Part shown: piece after piece, positions 1 to 7,199 of the stretch | Numbering within the stretch: the stretch's first letter is position 1 | How the letters are laid out: every line of letters starts with the position of its first letter | DNA from: Isohypsibius dastychi | Taxonomy: Eukaryota > Tardigrada > Eutardigrada > Parachela > Isohypsibiidae | Length of the DNA: 10,260 bases | Assembly: GCA_034696485.1 (NCBI GenBank) | Contig: JAQIWT010001581.1 | Location: 1-10,260 of the forward strand | Reading direction: 5' to 3' | The notes under the pieces: model-generated | Seen by the model: only the letters and a program-made list of their open reading frames with translations | The model's database searches: none | What the model was told of the DNA's origin: nothing | Made by a program: the position numbers and the translations under genes

Positions 1-1
1 T

Positions 2-76
2 GTGGGAAAGACGATGATACAAGGTGGCGGCACATTCGGAACGTTTATGGCCATTGGAACAGGAATACGGTGTTGA
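2..76 (+). CDS. romo1: ROMO1/Mgr2 family inner mitochondrial membrane protein, 3' end only
   Basis: Frame 2 reads 24 codons to a TGA at 74-76. The peptide begins VGKTMIQGGG and ends TFGTFMAIGTGIRC. Apart from a few substitutions this is the C-terminus of ROMO1, whose animal members end in a glycine-rich second membrane helix with G-G-T-F-G-T-F-M-A-I-G-x-G-I-R-C. ROMO1 is a hairpin protein of about 80 residues in the inner mitochondrial membrane. It is the animal counterpart of yeast Mgr2, associates with TIM23 presequence import, and affects reactive oxygen and cristae. Only the second helix is visible. The first helix, start codon and promoter lie before base 1, and I cannot tell whether base 1 is exon interior or an exon edge. 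The family call is strong despite the short length, because the terminal motif is distinctive and coincides exactly with the stop codon. Confidence 0.9.
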   Translation: MGKTMIQGGGTFGTFMAIGTGIRC

Positions 77-600
77 AATAACACCTTCAAAGTGATCTTC
101 TGTGTGGTACTTTTTCGTTTGAGTTTTGAGCTCCTTCGTCGATACTCTGGCGATGTGCAGGAGAGAACTTTGTTTGCCGAGCATTCAATGGATTTTGAGA
201 CTGCGGAAAGATGTTTGCGGTTTTGGTACATTGCTGTACTGAACACATTGATAAAATCGTCCTCCAAATCCTTCTCCGGAAGTCCGTGATACTGCTTGTG
301 TATTGTGGTTTGGTTATTTCTTATTGTAACATTATTTTTGCTTCAGCTTTCGTGGTTGGGACGAGTGTAGAGCTAATTCGTTTTTGAAACTCCAAACACA
401 TCGGATACTCTACGATCGGTTCAGCAAGTCACAAGTTCTTTCTTTCCAGTTGGCGAAGATCGGCTCAAGGTACTCGCAGCTGCCCCTAATTTTATTAATG
501 ATGCAGATCCATTGCCCGTTCGCTGGATCTCGTTGATCTATCCACCATTAAATTCCGTTGAATAATTCAAATGGCCTGATTTCGTTTGTTTCGTTGACTT
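77..600 (+). other. Probable romo1 3'UTR and downstream flank
   Basis: This stretch follows the romo1 stop. GATAAA at 250-255 and ATTAAA at 547-552 are the best candidate polyadenylation hexamers. The second is followed by T/GT-rich sequence at about 583-597, as expected of a downstream element, so a 3'UTR of roughly 500 bases is possible. A 65-codon open frame at 92-289 starts with GTG, not ATG, and resembles nothing I know. Which signal is used cannot be decided from sequence. Confidence 0.4.
547..552 (+). promoter_or_regulatory. Candidate polyadenylation signal ATTAAA for romo1
   Basis: ATTAAA is the commonest natural variant of AATAAA. It lies on the romo1 strand with T/GT-rich sequence some 30-45 bases downstream. 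Competing GATAAA at 250-255 is a weaker hexamer. Chance matches to such hexamers are frequent in AT-rich DNA. Confidence 0.3.
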
Positions 601-2850
601 CCGGTGCGGTTAGCGCATTTATCAGAGCTCGTCATTGTTATTGTCTTTTCCAAAGCACCGGGATTAGAAACTGACAATATTCATCATTTCTTCCGGATCA
701 TGCAAACCGAAGACCTTTTCTTATTTCACCGGTGGAAGTAGATCGAGGAGTCACTATGCTTTGTGATCAAGTCAGCTGCGTAGTAAAATGCACGTAGGAT
801 CATCGATCCCGCGCCTGATCGTCACCCTCTGACCCCATTTTTGCTCTGGAAAGCGATGAACTTAAAAAAGGCCGTCACGAAACCTGGCGCCTCTGACCGA
901 ATTCATCCATTAGGATTTAGGAAGTTTCAGGCCAGGCTCTCATGACCGTAAATTTCCCCGTTCTCCCACTACGGTACGGCGAATACCCTACGCATTAATC
1001 CTCTAGAGATGTAAACAAATTAACGCATTATAATTCAAATTCATGAATATCATGCATAAGCTCGTGTTTTCGTCTTCTAGTTAGTAGTTACCCAGTTATC
1101 CATTCGCAGTAACACCGATTTTGCGGGTTACCTCTAAAGAAAGCACGCGGTTACTTGCGGCTCCTTTCTTGTTCTTACCATTTCACCGGCGCGATAACCG
1201 CCAAGGTCCATCCTGTGAATCTCATCAACCACATTTTGAAACCGCATGATCGGTTCAGAGACGATCTAGCATCAATTTTCCAACCCTCGCAAATTACCTG
1301 AATTCGGCTTTCATATTCTGTGTCAACTTGAGGTCAAACTGGGTTAACGGCAAAGAGCCATATCGCGTTTATCAATAAGATATCATACTGGTTTTGAAAC
1401 GATACATGGAATTTTAGATTAATTCGACTATGGTTATCTTTCGAAATATTGTCCCTATGCAAATTAATCACAATCAAAAGAATGTAGGGTTTTAAGCCCG
1501 AGGATTGTTTTGCCGATTTTACTGGTACATCTGCGTTTTCTTGACGAGCCGGCAAATGAGTCATTGTGGTGAAGTGGAACTGGAAACATCCCAGCTTCAT
1601 TTATGCGTCATTTTTTCATGAATCAAAACAGCTGATGGGGCGGGTTCGGCTGACTGATTAATGCAGTCTTTTTTCTAACGTCGATTATGACAACTTTTTC
1701 CTTGAAAACAGCTGCTGATAGTAACAGTTCTCGCAACAACAACCATGCATAAATTTCATTCTGATAAACCGTCTTTCCAAGAAGGACTTTGTTGTTAACT
1801 CATAATTCTCTGGCTGAAAAAAATACCGGGTCGGATTTTTCTGCTTCTAAATTTAATTCCTTGAACTCTTTATTTCTTGACTATCAAGAGTTCAGTTGTT
1901 GTGGTGAAAGTGGAACCAACGCCTCTCGAGCTGGTTAATCGGTCGGATCAATTTTTTTACGATTTGGCTCGTGCCCTTGGATCGTTCTTTGCACGTGAAT
2001 GAAAAAGCGTGCCTGGCGAGAATTCGGCATGCAGGAAGGAAAGGAAACTCGTCCGGTCAGCGTCAGCTGGCAGTTGACAGAAGAATAAACGCAATAAACA
2101 AAGAAGAATGCAGTCATTTCCTATGACACCACAAATGATACCGGCTTGAATATTTGGCAGCAGTTCCTATTCCAAGAATATTGGAATCTTGCCTATTCTC
2201 AGATAGCGCAATGCACACAACAAACAGTAATAACCACATACAGACCCTAGGCGATCGAGTAAACATGCAGAAAGATGGACCGGAAAAAAGGCAACATTTG
2301 TCAGCTTTTCCTATTGCGCATATATGCAAGCGGTTACGATACGGCTAATCTGGATTTAGTTGGCCAGAAAAAGATGTGAAATTTGCTTACATGTATGGTA
2401 TATTGGATAACCGGCTATACGGCACGTAAGAACCCTTCACTTTTTTTACCGGTTACACACACTGAGAACATCTTAAAGATGCTTGGAGCGCTGATTTTTT
2501 AAAGGCTCTTAACACCCCGCTGTTAAGAAAAAAGCAGATCAATTCGCTTTTGACTCTTGTTTCCGCAAACGTAGTGATTAAAAAAAATTCCATGGAAAAG
2601 TAGGCGCTGCGCTGACATAATTTTTGCCTTGCCTAGCTCTCTTTTCTTTCTTTTCTACGCTGTCCTTAATTGACTCTTCCTTTTCTCCCTTTCATAAGCA
2701 TAAATCGATGGATGTGCAGTTTTTTGCTTGTAAAGTGTACTCAGATGAGCCAATGAAACATTGTCTGTTTACAATTTACCATCAACTTTTTCGTTGAAAA
2801 TTTCCTGGAAATCGTAAAAAACTAAACACAACGCGCAAGCACACCGCAGC
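600..2850. other. Intergenic stretch, no supported gene
   Basis: I see no recognisable exon, RNA gene or transposon in this stretch. The open frames are short, occur on both strands and often overlap each other (for example 2114-2329 on - against 2154-2348 on +), as expected by chance. A near-duplicate of 17-18 bases, TTGTGGTGAARGTGGAAC with one base of length difference, occurs at 1564-1580 and 1899-1916. An E-box CACGTG lies at 1992-1997. Distal control elements of the downstream zinc-finger gene could be here but cannot be identified. Confidence 0.5.
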
Positions 2851-2906
2851 CTCTATGTCCATCGCACGATTCTTCTCTCTTCCTATTTTGCGTTTCTGCG
2901 TAGGGC

Positions 2907-2914
2907 TGACGTCA
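2907..2914. promoter_or_regulatory. Full palindromic CRE (TGACGTCA)
   Basis: The perfect 8-base cAMP response element lies about 350 bases upstream of the proposed start codon of the TIS11-like gene. A GC box sits 23 bases downstream. CREB/ATF proteins bind this palindrome. Vertebrate TIS11/ZFP36 genes are immediate-early genes, so a CRE in the proximal promoter makes sense. The position relative to a real transcription start is unknown. Confidence 0.45.
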
Positions 2915-2937
2915 TGTGGCAACAACAAAACCGTGCA

Positions 2938-2948
2938 CTCCGCCCCCT
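2938..2948. promoter_or_regulatory. GC box (Sp1/KLF type, CCGCCCCC core)
   Basis: CTCCGCCCCCT reads AGGGGGCGGAG on the other strand and matches the Sp1/KLF GC-box consensus. It lies in a locally GC-richer patch (about 2850-3120) that stands out from the AT-rich flanks. This suggests the proximal promoter or leader of the zinc-finger gene. Confidence 0.4.
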
Positions 2949-3151
2949 TCTTTGCAGCGATTCGTCGATGCCGCTTTTGGAGCGCTGCCCAAAATCCTTC
3001 GCGCATTTCACAAAGCCAAAAGCCGGCTTCAAAAGCGATTCCATCCTTCAGTCCACTCATTCCCTTGCAAGAACAGTTTTGAACGCATCCAAATTGTTTT
3101 TTCCTAACCGTTTTCCAGCCTGTTGATATTCATTTGTTTTCTTGCTGGTCG

Positions 3152-3166
3152 AATCTCCGTTTGCAG
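3152..3166 (+). other. Candidate leader splice acceptor upstream of the TIS11-like start
   Basis: CTCCGTTTGCAG ends at 3166 and is a good 3' splice site. After it the first ATG in any frame is 3265, the proposed start codon. I found no convincing GTAAG/GTGAG donor in 2850-3120. The leader could therefore come from farther upstream, or, if this is a nematode, from trans-splicing of a spliced leader. The acceptor may also be unused. Confidence 0.3.
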
Positions 3167-3264
3167 CTAAGGGTGGTGATCTCATATTTCCGGCAACAAT
3201 TCTGCCTTTTATTCGCGATTGTGTGTGGATTAGCGGAATTATATACCCCAGTATTCGCGGAAAA

Positions 3265-3357
3265 ATGGGTAACCTCGGCAGAGAAGTTCCCGATAATAAT
3301 AGATCTGGATTATCCAATTGTATTCAAACCAGCGGATTAGTGCCAACCTCGCCTCAA
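3265..3357 (+). CDS. TIS11-like gene, exon 1 (start codon, residues 1-31)
   Basis: The ATG at 3265 is preceded by AAAA and followed by G, a good initiation context. It is the first ATG after an in-frame TGA at 3124-3126. The exon starts [12 protein letters not shown] and ends LVPTSPQ directly before GTAAGT, the strongest donor nearby, in phase 0. It joins the phase-0 acceptor at 3795 to give [12 protein letters not shown], a natural serine/proline-rich continuation. There is no homology support for this exon, and an upstream exon or a different promoter is possible. Confidence 0.6.
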
Positions 3358-5623
3358 GTAAGTAGAAATTATTAATATTCTGCATAACGTTTTCGAGATT
3401 GGGTAAGCCGTTTTTCGAGTGATCTGTCAGCGTGAGAAAAACGAGAACCCTCTAACACTACATCACTTCCTGTGTTCTTGTTGGTGTTATTTCATAAGAG
3501 GCAAAGTGGTGGTAATGTAATATGATTACTTCATTCATTCTCTGCCTTAAACCGCTCGAATCCAAACTAACATTTTCCTGCTGACATTGGTATTTATTGT
3601 CTCGTGAGAGCATGTATGGTTGGGAGATTGTTTGTGCAGTGAAGTATCGCTTTCAGTTTGAGATTGTAAATTGAAATTCGAACCCCCGATTTCAACTTCG
3701 TGATAAAGAAGTTGGCAGTGATTTTGTTTTTTCGTTTCTCCGTTTCCTTTTATTCGATGTCATCTGATTGTTCAAAGCGGCTTGTTATTCTTCAGAAGTC
3801 ACCGACGCTGGCCAGTGCATCCTTTGCTGCGCTCCCTTCCCGGCGCCAGGGTCTTGTCCATCATCCATCCTTTCCCACTACTGCCTTCACTTTCAACCAC
3901 AACAACAACACCAACCACAATAAACTCGCATCCGCTTCCGGAATAATGTCGGATAATAGCGAGATTATTTATTACGACTTCGACGACTCCTCCGACTGCA
4001 GCGGCTCAACCGGCTCACCGGAAATGATCCGTCGAAATTACAACTCCAATCATCGAAAAGTCGCCCGTTCTCAGAGTGAAGGTTCCTATACTTATGGACA
4101 GGTGGCAACCGGTCAGCAGCAGCAGCAACAGCAGCAATATTTAGCCAACATTTCCGAGAATGGAAAAAAGAAAACTGAGCTTTGCCGCTCTTTTCAGGTG
4201 AGAACATTTTCTCGGAAAGTGGGTGAAATCGGAGATAGAGGTGTTGGTTTGTAAATCAGCCTGAAAGATTTTCCTGAAAAACGTGAATGCTGTCATGAAA
4301 ACTTGCTTATTCCGATAATCTGATGTGTTCCCTTTTTCAAATCCTTATCTGCCACCGGAAATTAAGGCTAATCAACTTTGCGCTTTATCTCTTTTGAAAT
4401 ACTGGCTGTCCTTAATCACCAGGTCATCCTGTTATTTATCAGATCTGTTTGTTTGTTACATTGCATCCGGTTGTGAATGTGATACTCCATTTGTGTCTCG
4501 TCGCGTATCGCTGAGGAACCATTTTTTTCATGTATTTTGACAATCCTTTTTTTCTTGCTCTTGACCAGAGATATTTAATGAAAGAGAAGATATCTAATGA
4601 GATATTTAATGAGCTGATTTTTCAGGAGAACGGGAGCTGCAAATACGGTGAAAAATGTCAGTTTGCCCATGGTGAATCGGAGTTGCGAAATGTTCATCGC
4701 CACGCGAAATACAAGACGGAAAGGTACGACTTCGCTTTCCAATTACCTTTATTGCGGTCGTTTTGACACTTTTATGTAATCCAGGTGTGTTAATTTTCAC
4801 CGTACCGGATTGTGTGCCTACGGCAGACGATGTCATTTTATTCACCATCCGGATGAGGAAAATCAACGTCGTCCATCCGTTTGTATTCCGGAGGACAAAG
4901 TGGTCTTGAGGAATCACACTGGTCTCACCGGAAGTGCTCCAGTCCGAGGACGCGCTGTCAGCCTGAGTTCCTTTCCGCCACCGATTACGATTCCTATTAT
5001 GCAAAACTTTATCGGAGAGCAATCCTTAAACTTGGGCAGCTGTGGGAATAGCAAGAGTGCTTTGTCTTCATGCTCATATTCTTCTTCGCCGCTATCCATG
5101 TCACCGGGGATCAGCATTTGGCATGACCGAGATCCCTTTGGCTCAAGTGAGTTGTTCTTTCTCATGTTTACTCTCTTGAAAATCAAGCGATAGTAAATTC
5201 TGTGCTATATTGAGAGTGAATGAATTCGCTTAAGCTTGAACATCACAGGGGCTGCCTTTCATTAATCAGCTCGTTAAAGTGCCCGTTTCCATTAGCCCTA
5301 CTTCCCATGATTCACCTTTCAAAAAAATTTACAGATGAGATTATTTGTTGGAAGAATCGGGGCCTCAGAATAAGCCGGGTTTGCGGTGAACCGGAAGTGT
5401 AGCCAGTTTCATATGGGTTTTATTGAATTTATTAGTTTACGAGCTCAATATAACCCCGGCCGAATGAGTTGTGTTTTGGTGTCACGATTTGTTTATTTTG
5501 CAATGTTTTCCAGGCTCGAGTGGCGAAGTATTTCTTGGAAGAGATGAAGAGAGCAACGAGGCACCGGGACCATGGACTCATGCGCTGGAACATTTGCTCG
5601 GAGCATTGGACAGCGATTATTGA
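3265..5623 (+). CDS. TIS11/tristetraprolin-like tandem CCCH zinc-finger mRNA-decay factor (5 exons, 354 aa)
   Basis: The gene model joins 3265-3357, 3796-4197, 4626-4723, 4785-5146 and 5514-5623, all with GT-AG introns (438, 428, 61 and 367 bases) and consistent phases (0, 0, 2, 1). Finger 1 uses C161, C170, C176 and H180; finger 2 uses C199, C208, C214 and H218. Both are C-x8-C-x5-C-x3-H. The linker contains [14 protein letters not shown]. Finger residues Y172/F178 and Y210/F216 match the aromatic residues that stack on RNA bases in TIS11d. The family binds UAUUUA-type AU-rich elements in 3'UTRs and recruits deadenylase and decapping factors in the cytoplasm. The N-terminus has an N/H-rich stretch (65-73), an acidic D/S-rich patch (83-102), R-S-Q-S-E-G at 122-127 and eight glutamines (138-145). 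The C-terminus is serine/proline-rich and ends in an acidic tail. The finger region is certain; exons 1 and 5 are inferred from splice signals and phase. Orthology within TIS11 is clear, but a specific paralogue name is not justified. Confidence 0.9.
3796..4197 (+). CDS. TIS11-like gene, exon 2 (N-terminal region and start of finger 1)
   Basis: The acceptor GTTATTCTTCAG ends at 3795, exactly where T-rich sequence gives way to GC-richer, coding-like sequence. The exon encodes residues 32-165 and stops after [11 protein letters not shown] at a GTGAGA donor. Only the first cysteine of finger 1 is in this exon. It contains NHNNNTNHN, the acidic patch D-F-D-D-S-S-D, the R-S-Q-S-E-G motif (coding about 4066-4083) and a CAG/CAA tract for eight glutamines (about 4114-4137). 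If intron 1 is retained, an alternative start is the in-frame ATG at 3757. An internal ATG at 3946, with A at -3, could start a 273-residue short form. Confidence 0.85.
4198..4625 (+). other. Intron 2 of the TIS11-like gene, inside zinc finger 1
   Basis: GT-AG intron of 428 bases in phase 0, placed between the first and second zinc-ligand cysteines of finger 1. Near its 3' end three imperfect copies of GAGATATYTAATGA occupy 4568-4612. The middle copy supplies a CTAAT branch-point-like sequence about 30 bases before the acceptor. The intron is open in the exon-3 frame from 4530, so a transcript starting or retained there would have a broken finger 1. Confidence 0.85.
4626..4723 (+). CDS. TIS11-like gene, exon 3 (rest of finger 1 and linker)
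   Basis: The exon follows the TTTTTCAG acceptor in phase 0. It encodes [16 protein letters not shown], which completes finger 1, then [16 protein letters not shown]. It ends with two bases of the split arginine codon R198 at a GTACGA donor. Joining to exon 2 restores the exact x8 spacing between the first two cysteines, which confirms both splice sites. Confidence 0.93.
4785..5146 (+). CDS. TIS11-like gene, exon 4 (finger 2 and Ser/Pro-rich region)
   Basis: The acceptor AATCCAG ends at 4784. The first base completes R198, then [20 protein letters not shown] gives finger 2. The region after it has RRPSVCIP (a basic-directed serine, possible kinase/14-3-3 type site), a proline-rich [11 protein letters not shown] and the serine run [14 protein letters not shown]. 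The exon ends at TTTGGCTCA plus one base at the strong donor GTGAGT. Reading past the donor gives only 15 more residues and a stop at 5191-5193, a possible intron-retention isoform. Confidence 0.93.
5514..5623 (+). CDS. TIS11-like gene, exon 5 (C-terminal tail and stop)
   Basis: The acceptor GCAATGTTTTCCAG ends at 5513. The phase-1 join produces a serine codon and continues [12 protein letters not shown], ending [18 protein letters not shown] and TGA at 5621-5623. Of the acceptors in the 3' part of the gene, this is the one with the best pyrimidine tract. It stays open in the required phase until a stop just before an AATAAA. Alternatives in phase are 5249 (stop after five codons) and 5335 (22 residues ending at 5402). 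The tail could form a short acidic amphipathic helix. I do not recognise it from other family members. Confidence 0.72.
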
Positions 5624-5654
5624 TCTTGACGCCAACTTTTGATCCAGTTTTGCA

Positions 5655-5660
5655 AATAAA
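5655..5660 (+). promoter_or_regulatory. Polyadenylation signal of the TIS11-like gene
   Basis: AATAAA starts 31 bases after the stop codon. It is followed at about 5675-5699 by strongly GT-rich sequence (ATGTTGTGCGGTTTTGGGTTGT), the expected downstream element. Cleavage near 5665-5685 would leave a 3'UTR of only about 40-60 bases. The ATTTA and T-rich sequences at 5866-5905 would then fall outside the message unless a later site (AATAAA at 6356-6361) is used. Confidence 0.65.
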
Positions 5661-5699
5661 ACGACGAGGAGCGGAATGTTGTGCGGTTTTGGGTTGTAA

Positions 5700-6780
5700 T
5701 ACAGCTACGTATTCCACGGGCTCTTTCTTTTTTCTGTCACCTTTTTTTGTTGTACAATTTCTACGGGTCGATGTTGTTTTCGTAATAATTTAGCTCGATT
5801 CTCATTTTGCACACCGCGAGTCCAGTCCGAAACGCCAATGGATAGTCTTTACGGAATTTGTGTTGATTTATTTTTCTTATCATTGTCAGATTTCAGATTC
5901 TATTTTATTATTTTTATCGCGATGTAATGATGCGTGATGGCTGCAAGTCCAAATTCGAGTTGTATTATCCAGTTACTTCGTGTTTGTTTTTGTGTCCTAG
6001 CGCGAAAAATCTGTATTTTTTTACCGGATGACAAAAAGAAAAATCAAACAATCACGTATCGTTGTTGTATTTTTATTCATAGTTTTTATTCGCAGAAACT
6101 TATACAAGCTTCGTTTTTCATGCTCTGCTGATTTAATATGTGCTGTCCAAGGTGCAGAATATGATCGTTGGAAAATTAACACGTTTTATCATGCATTCCG
6201 CTGGCGTAATATTCCAGTTCGGGGGGTAACTATATTTTCAACATGTTTTTATGACTGTTTGACTACAAGCAGCAAGGTTGGGCAAAATTGGCAAAGCGGA
6301 GCATAATCAACCGGTTTCACATTATATGATAGGGGCTATCTACTTAATTACCTGGAATAAAAAGGTGATGTTGTGGTGCTTAATGGCGAGCATGTTTGAT
6401 AAAAAATTGGGGTGTAAACGTCAACATTTCTGTTGAAGGTCACTATGGTACGCTTATTTACGAAATGTGTGATCGTTCAATTAATTGCGCAAGGTGGAGT
6501 GCGGAAGTATTTAGCCCAAGTTATTCCAAAAAAAGTAGATGAGTATTTTCGAGTCAGCACTTCGTGGCCCGAAGACATTTTGAATCATTAGAGCGAGCAG
6601 GTGAGGCAGGAAAAGACAGCGAAAATTGCCGAGTAGTCGACGTAAATATAGCAGAATGAATTTAATTTAAATTACAGATGATTATCTGCTTTACCAGAGC
6701 ATTGCAGCCAGCCAACAAAGAATTATGAATCAATCACGTTTCGGCTTGACTAGAAATCGATTTGCCGAGAAAACGGAAAG
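5700..6780. other. AT-rich flank, no supported gene
   Basis: This is sequence downstream of the TIS11-like gene. It includes an ATTTA at 5866-5870 followed by T-rich sequence, and an AATAAA at 6356-6361 that could serve as a distal polyadenylation site. Open frames at 5934-6131 and 6028-6306 overlap each other and look like chance translations of T-rich DNA. I see no RNA gene or mobile element. Confidence 0.5.
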
Positions 6781-7005
6781 AAGTGTCCTGATGGATGGAT
6801 GAATTCGCTTTTTTATTGAGGATTTTCGCCGGGCGTGACGAAAGAGTGAGCCGGCAGAACAGAAACCAAACCAGCTGGTCCGGTCCAGCTCAGAACACAG
6901 CTGATTTCAGCATCGTTTTTTTGCAGATGGGCAGTTACGCAACCACGCAGCATCACTGACTGCATGACACACTGATATCCTGGCCAGAAAGTTTTTTTTC
7001 TGACA

Positions 7006-7134
7006 ATGGGCGTCATCACAGTCAGGGTCTCTTTTGTTATTGTTTTCTTACATGGTCATTTGGCTATTCAGACTAGAGTTCCTCCAACAAATGATACGGA
7101 ACGCCTGACTGAGTGCCGGAAGACATACCGCTGA
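7006..7134 (+). CDS. Speculative 42-aa ORF with hydrophobic N-terminus
   Basis: The ATG at 7006 has a good context (A at -3, G at +4). The peptide starts MGVITVRVSFVIVFLHGHLA, a basic-then-hydrophobic segment like a signal peptide, and continues with a polar part containing T-R-V-P-P-T-N-D-T-E-R and one cysteine, ending at TGA 7132-7134. An AATAAA lies 59 bases past the stop (7193-7198). It sits in a patch less AT-rich than its surroundings. I recognise no family, the two histidines weaken the signal-peptide reading, and ORFs this short are common by chance. Confidence 0.15.
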   Translation: MGVITVRVSFVIVFLHGHLAIQTRVPPTNDTERLTECRKTYR

Positions 7135-7199
7135 TCGCGCACCCCCGGACAACTTCGCCAGTTTTTTCAGTTCAGACTTATCGAACATTTCAAATAAAT

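Noticed and set aside
1-345. Minus-strand frame open for about 114 codons across the romo1 end, with protein-like composition
   Set aside because: It overlaps the clearly real romo1 codons on the other strand, has no motif I recognise, and a few open stretches this long are expected by chance in the window.
600-2850. Search for tRNA genes, transposon ends or CRISPR-like arrays
   Set aside because: GGTTC-type B-box fragments (for example near 417, 1252 and 1645) lack matching arms, and no terminal inverted repeats or regularly spaced repeats were seen by eye.
3700-4254. 184-codon ORF taken as the gene itself
   Set aside because: It starts at GTG and its first 32 codons look like T-rich intron. 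Past 4197 it reads through a clear donor and loses finger 1. Only 3796-4197 is used.
4810-5193. ORF starting at an ATG inside finger 2 and its antisense frames 4606-5022 and 4914-5186
   Set aside because: This frame is exon 4 read from an unrelated ATG past its donor. The minus-strand frames are shadows of real coding sequence.
5220-5402. Use of 5335-5402 (acceptor at 5334) as the terminal exon
   Set aside because: It is in phase, but the acceptor has a weak tract, the 22 residues are unremarkable, and no polyadenylation signal follows closely. Exon 5 at 5514 with AATAAA at 5655 fits better.
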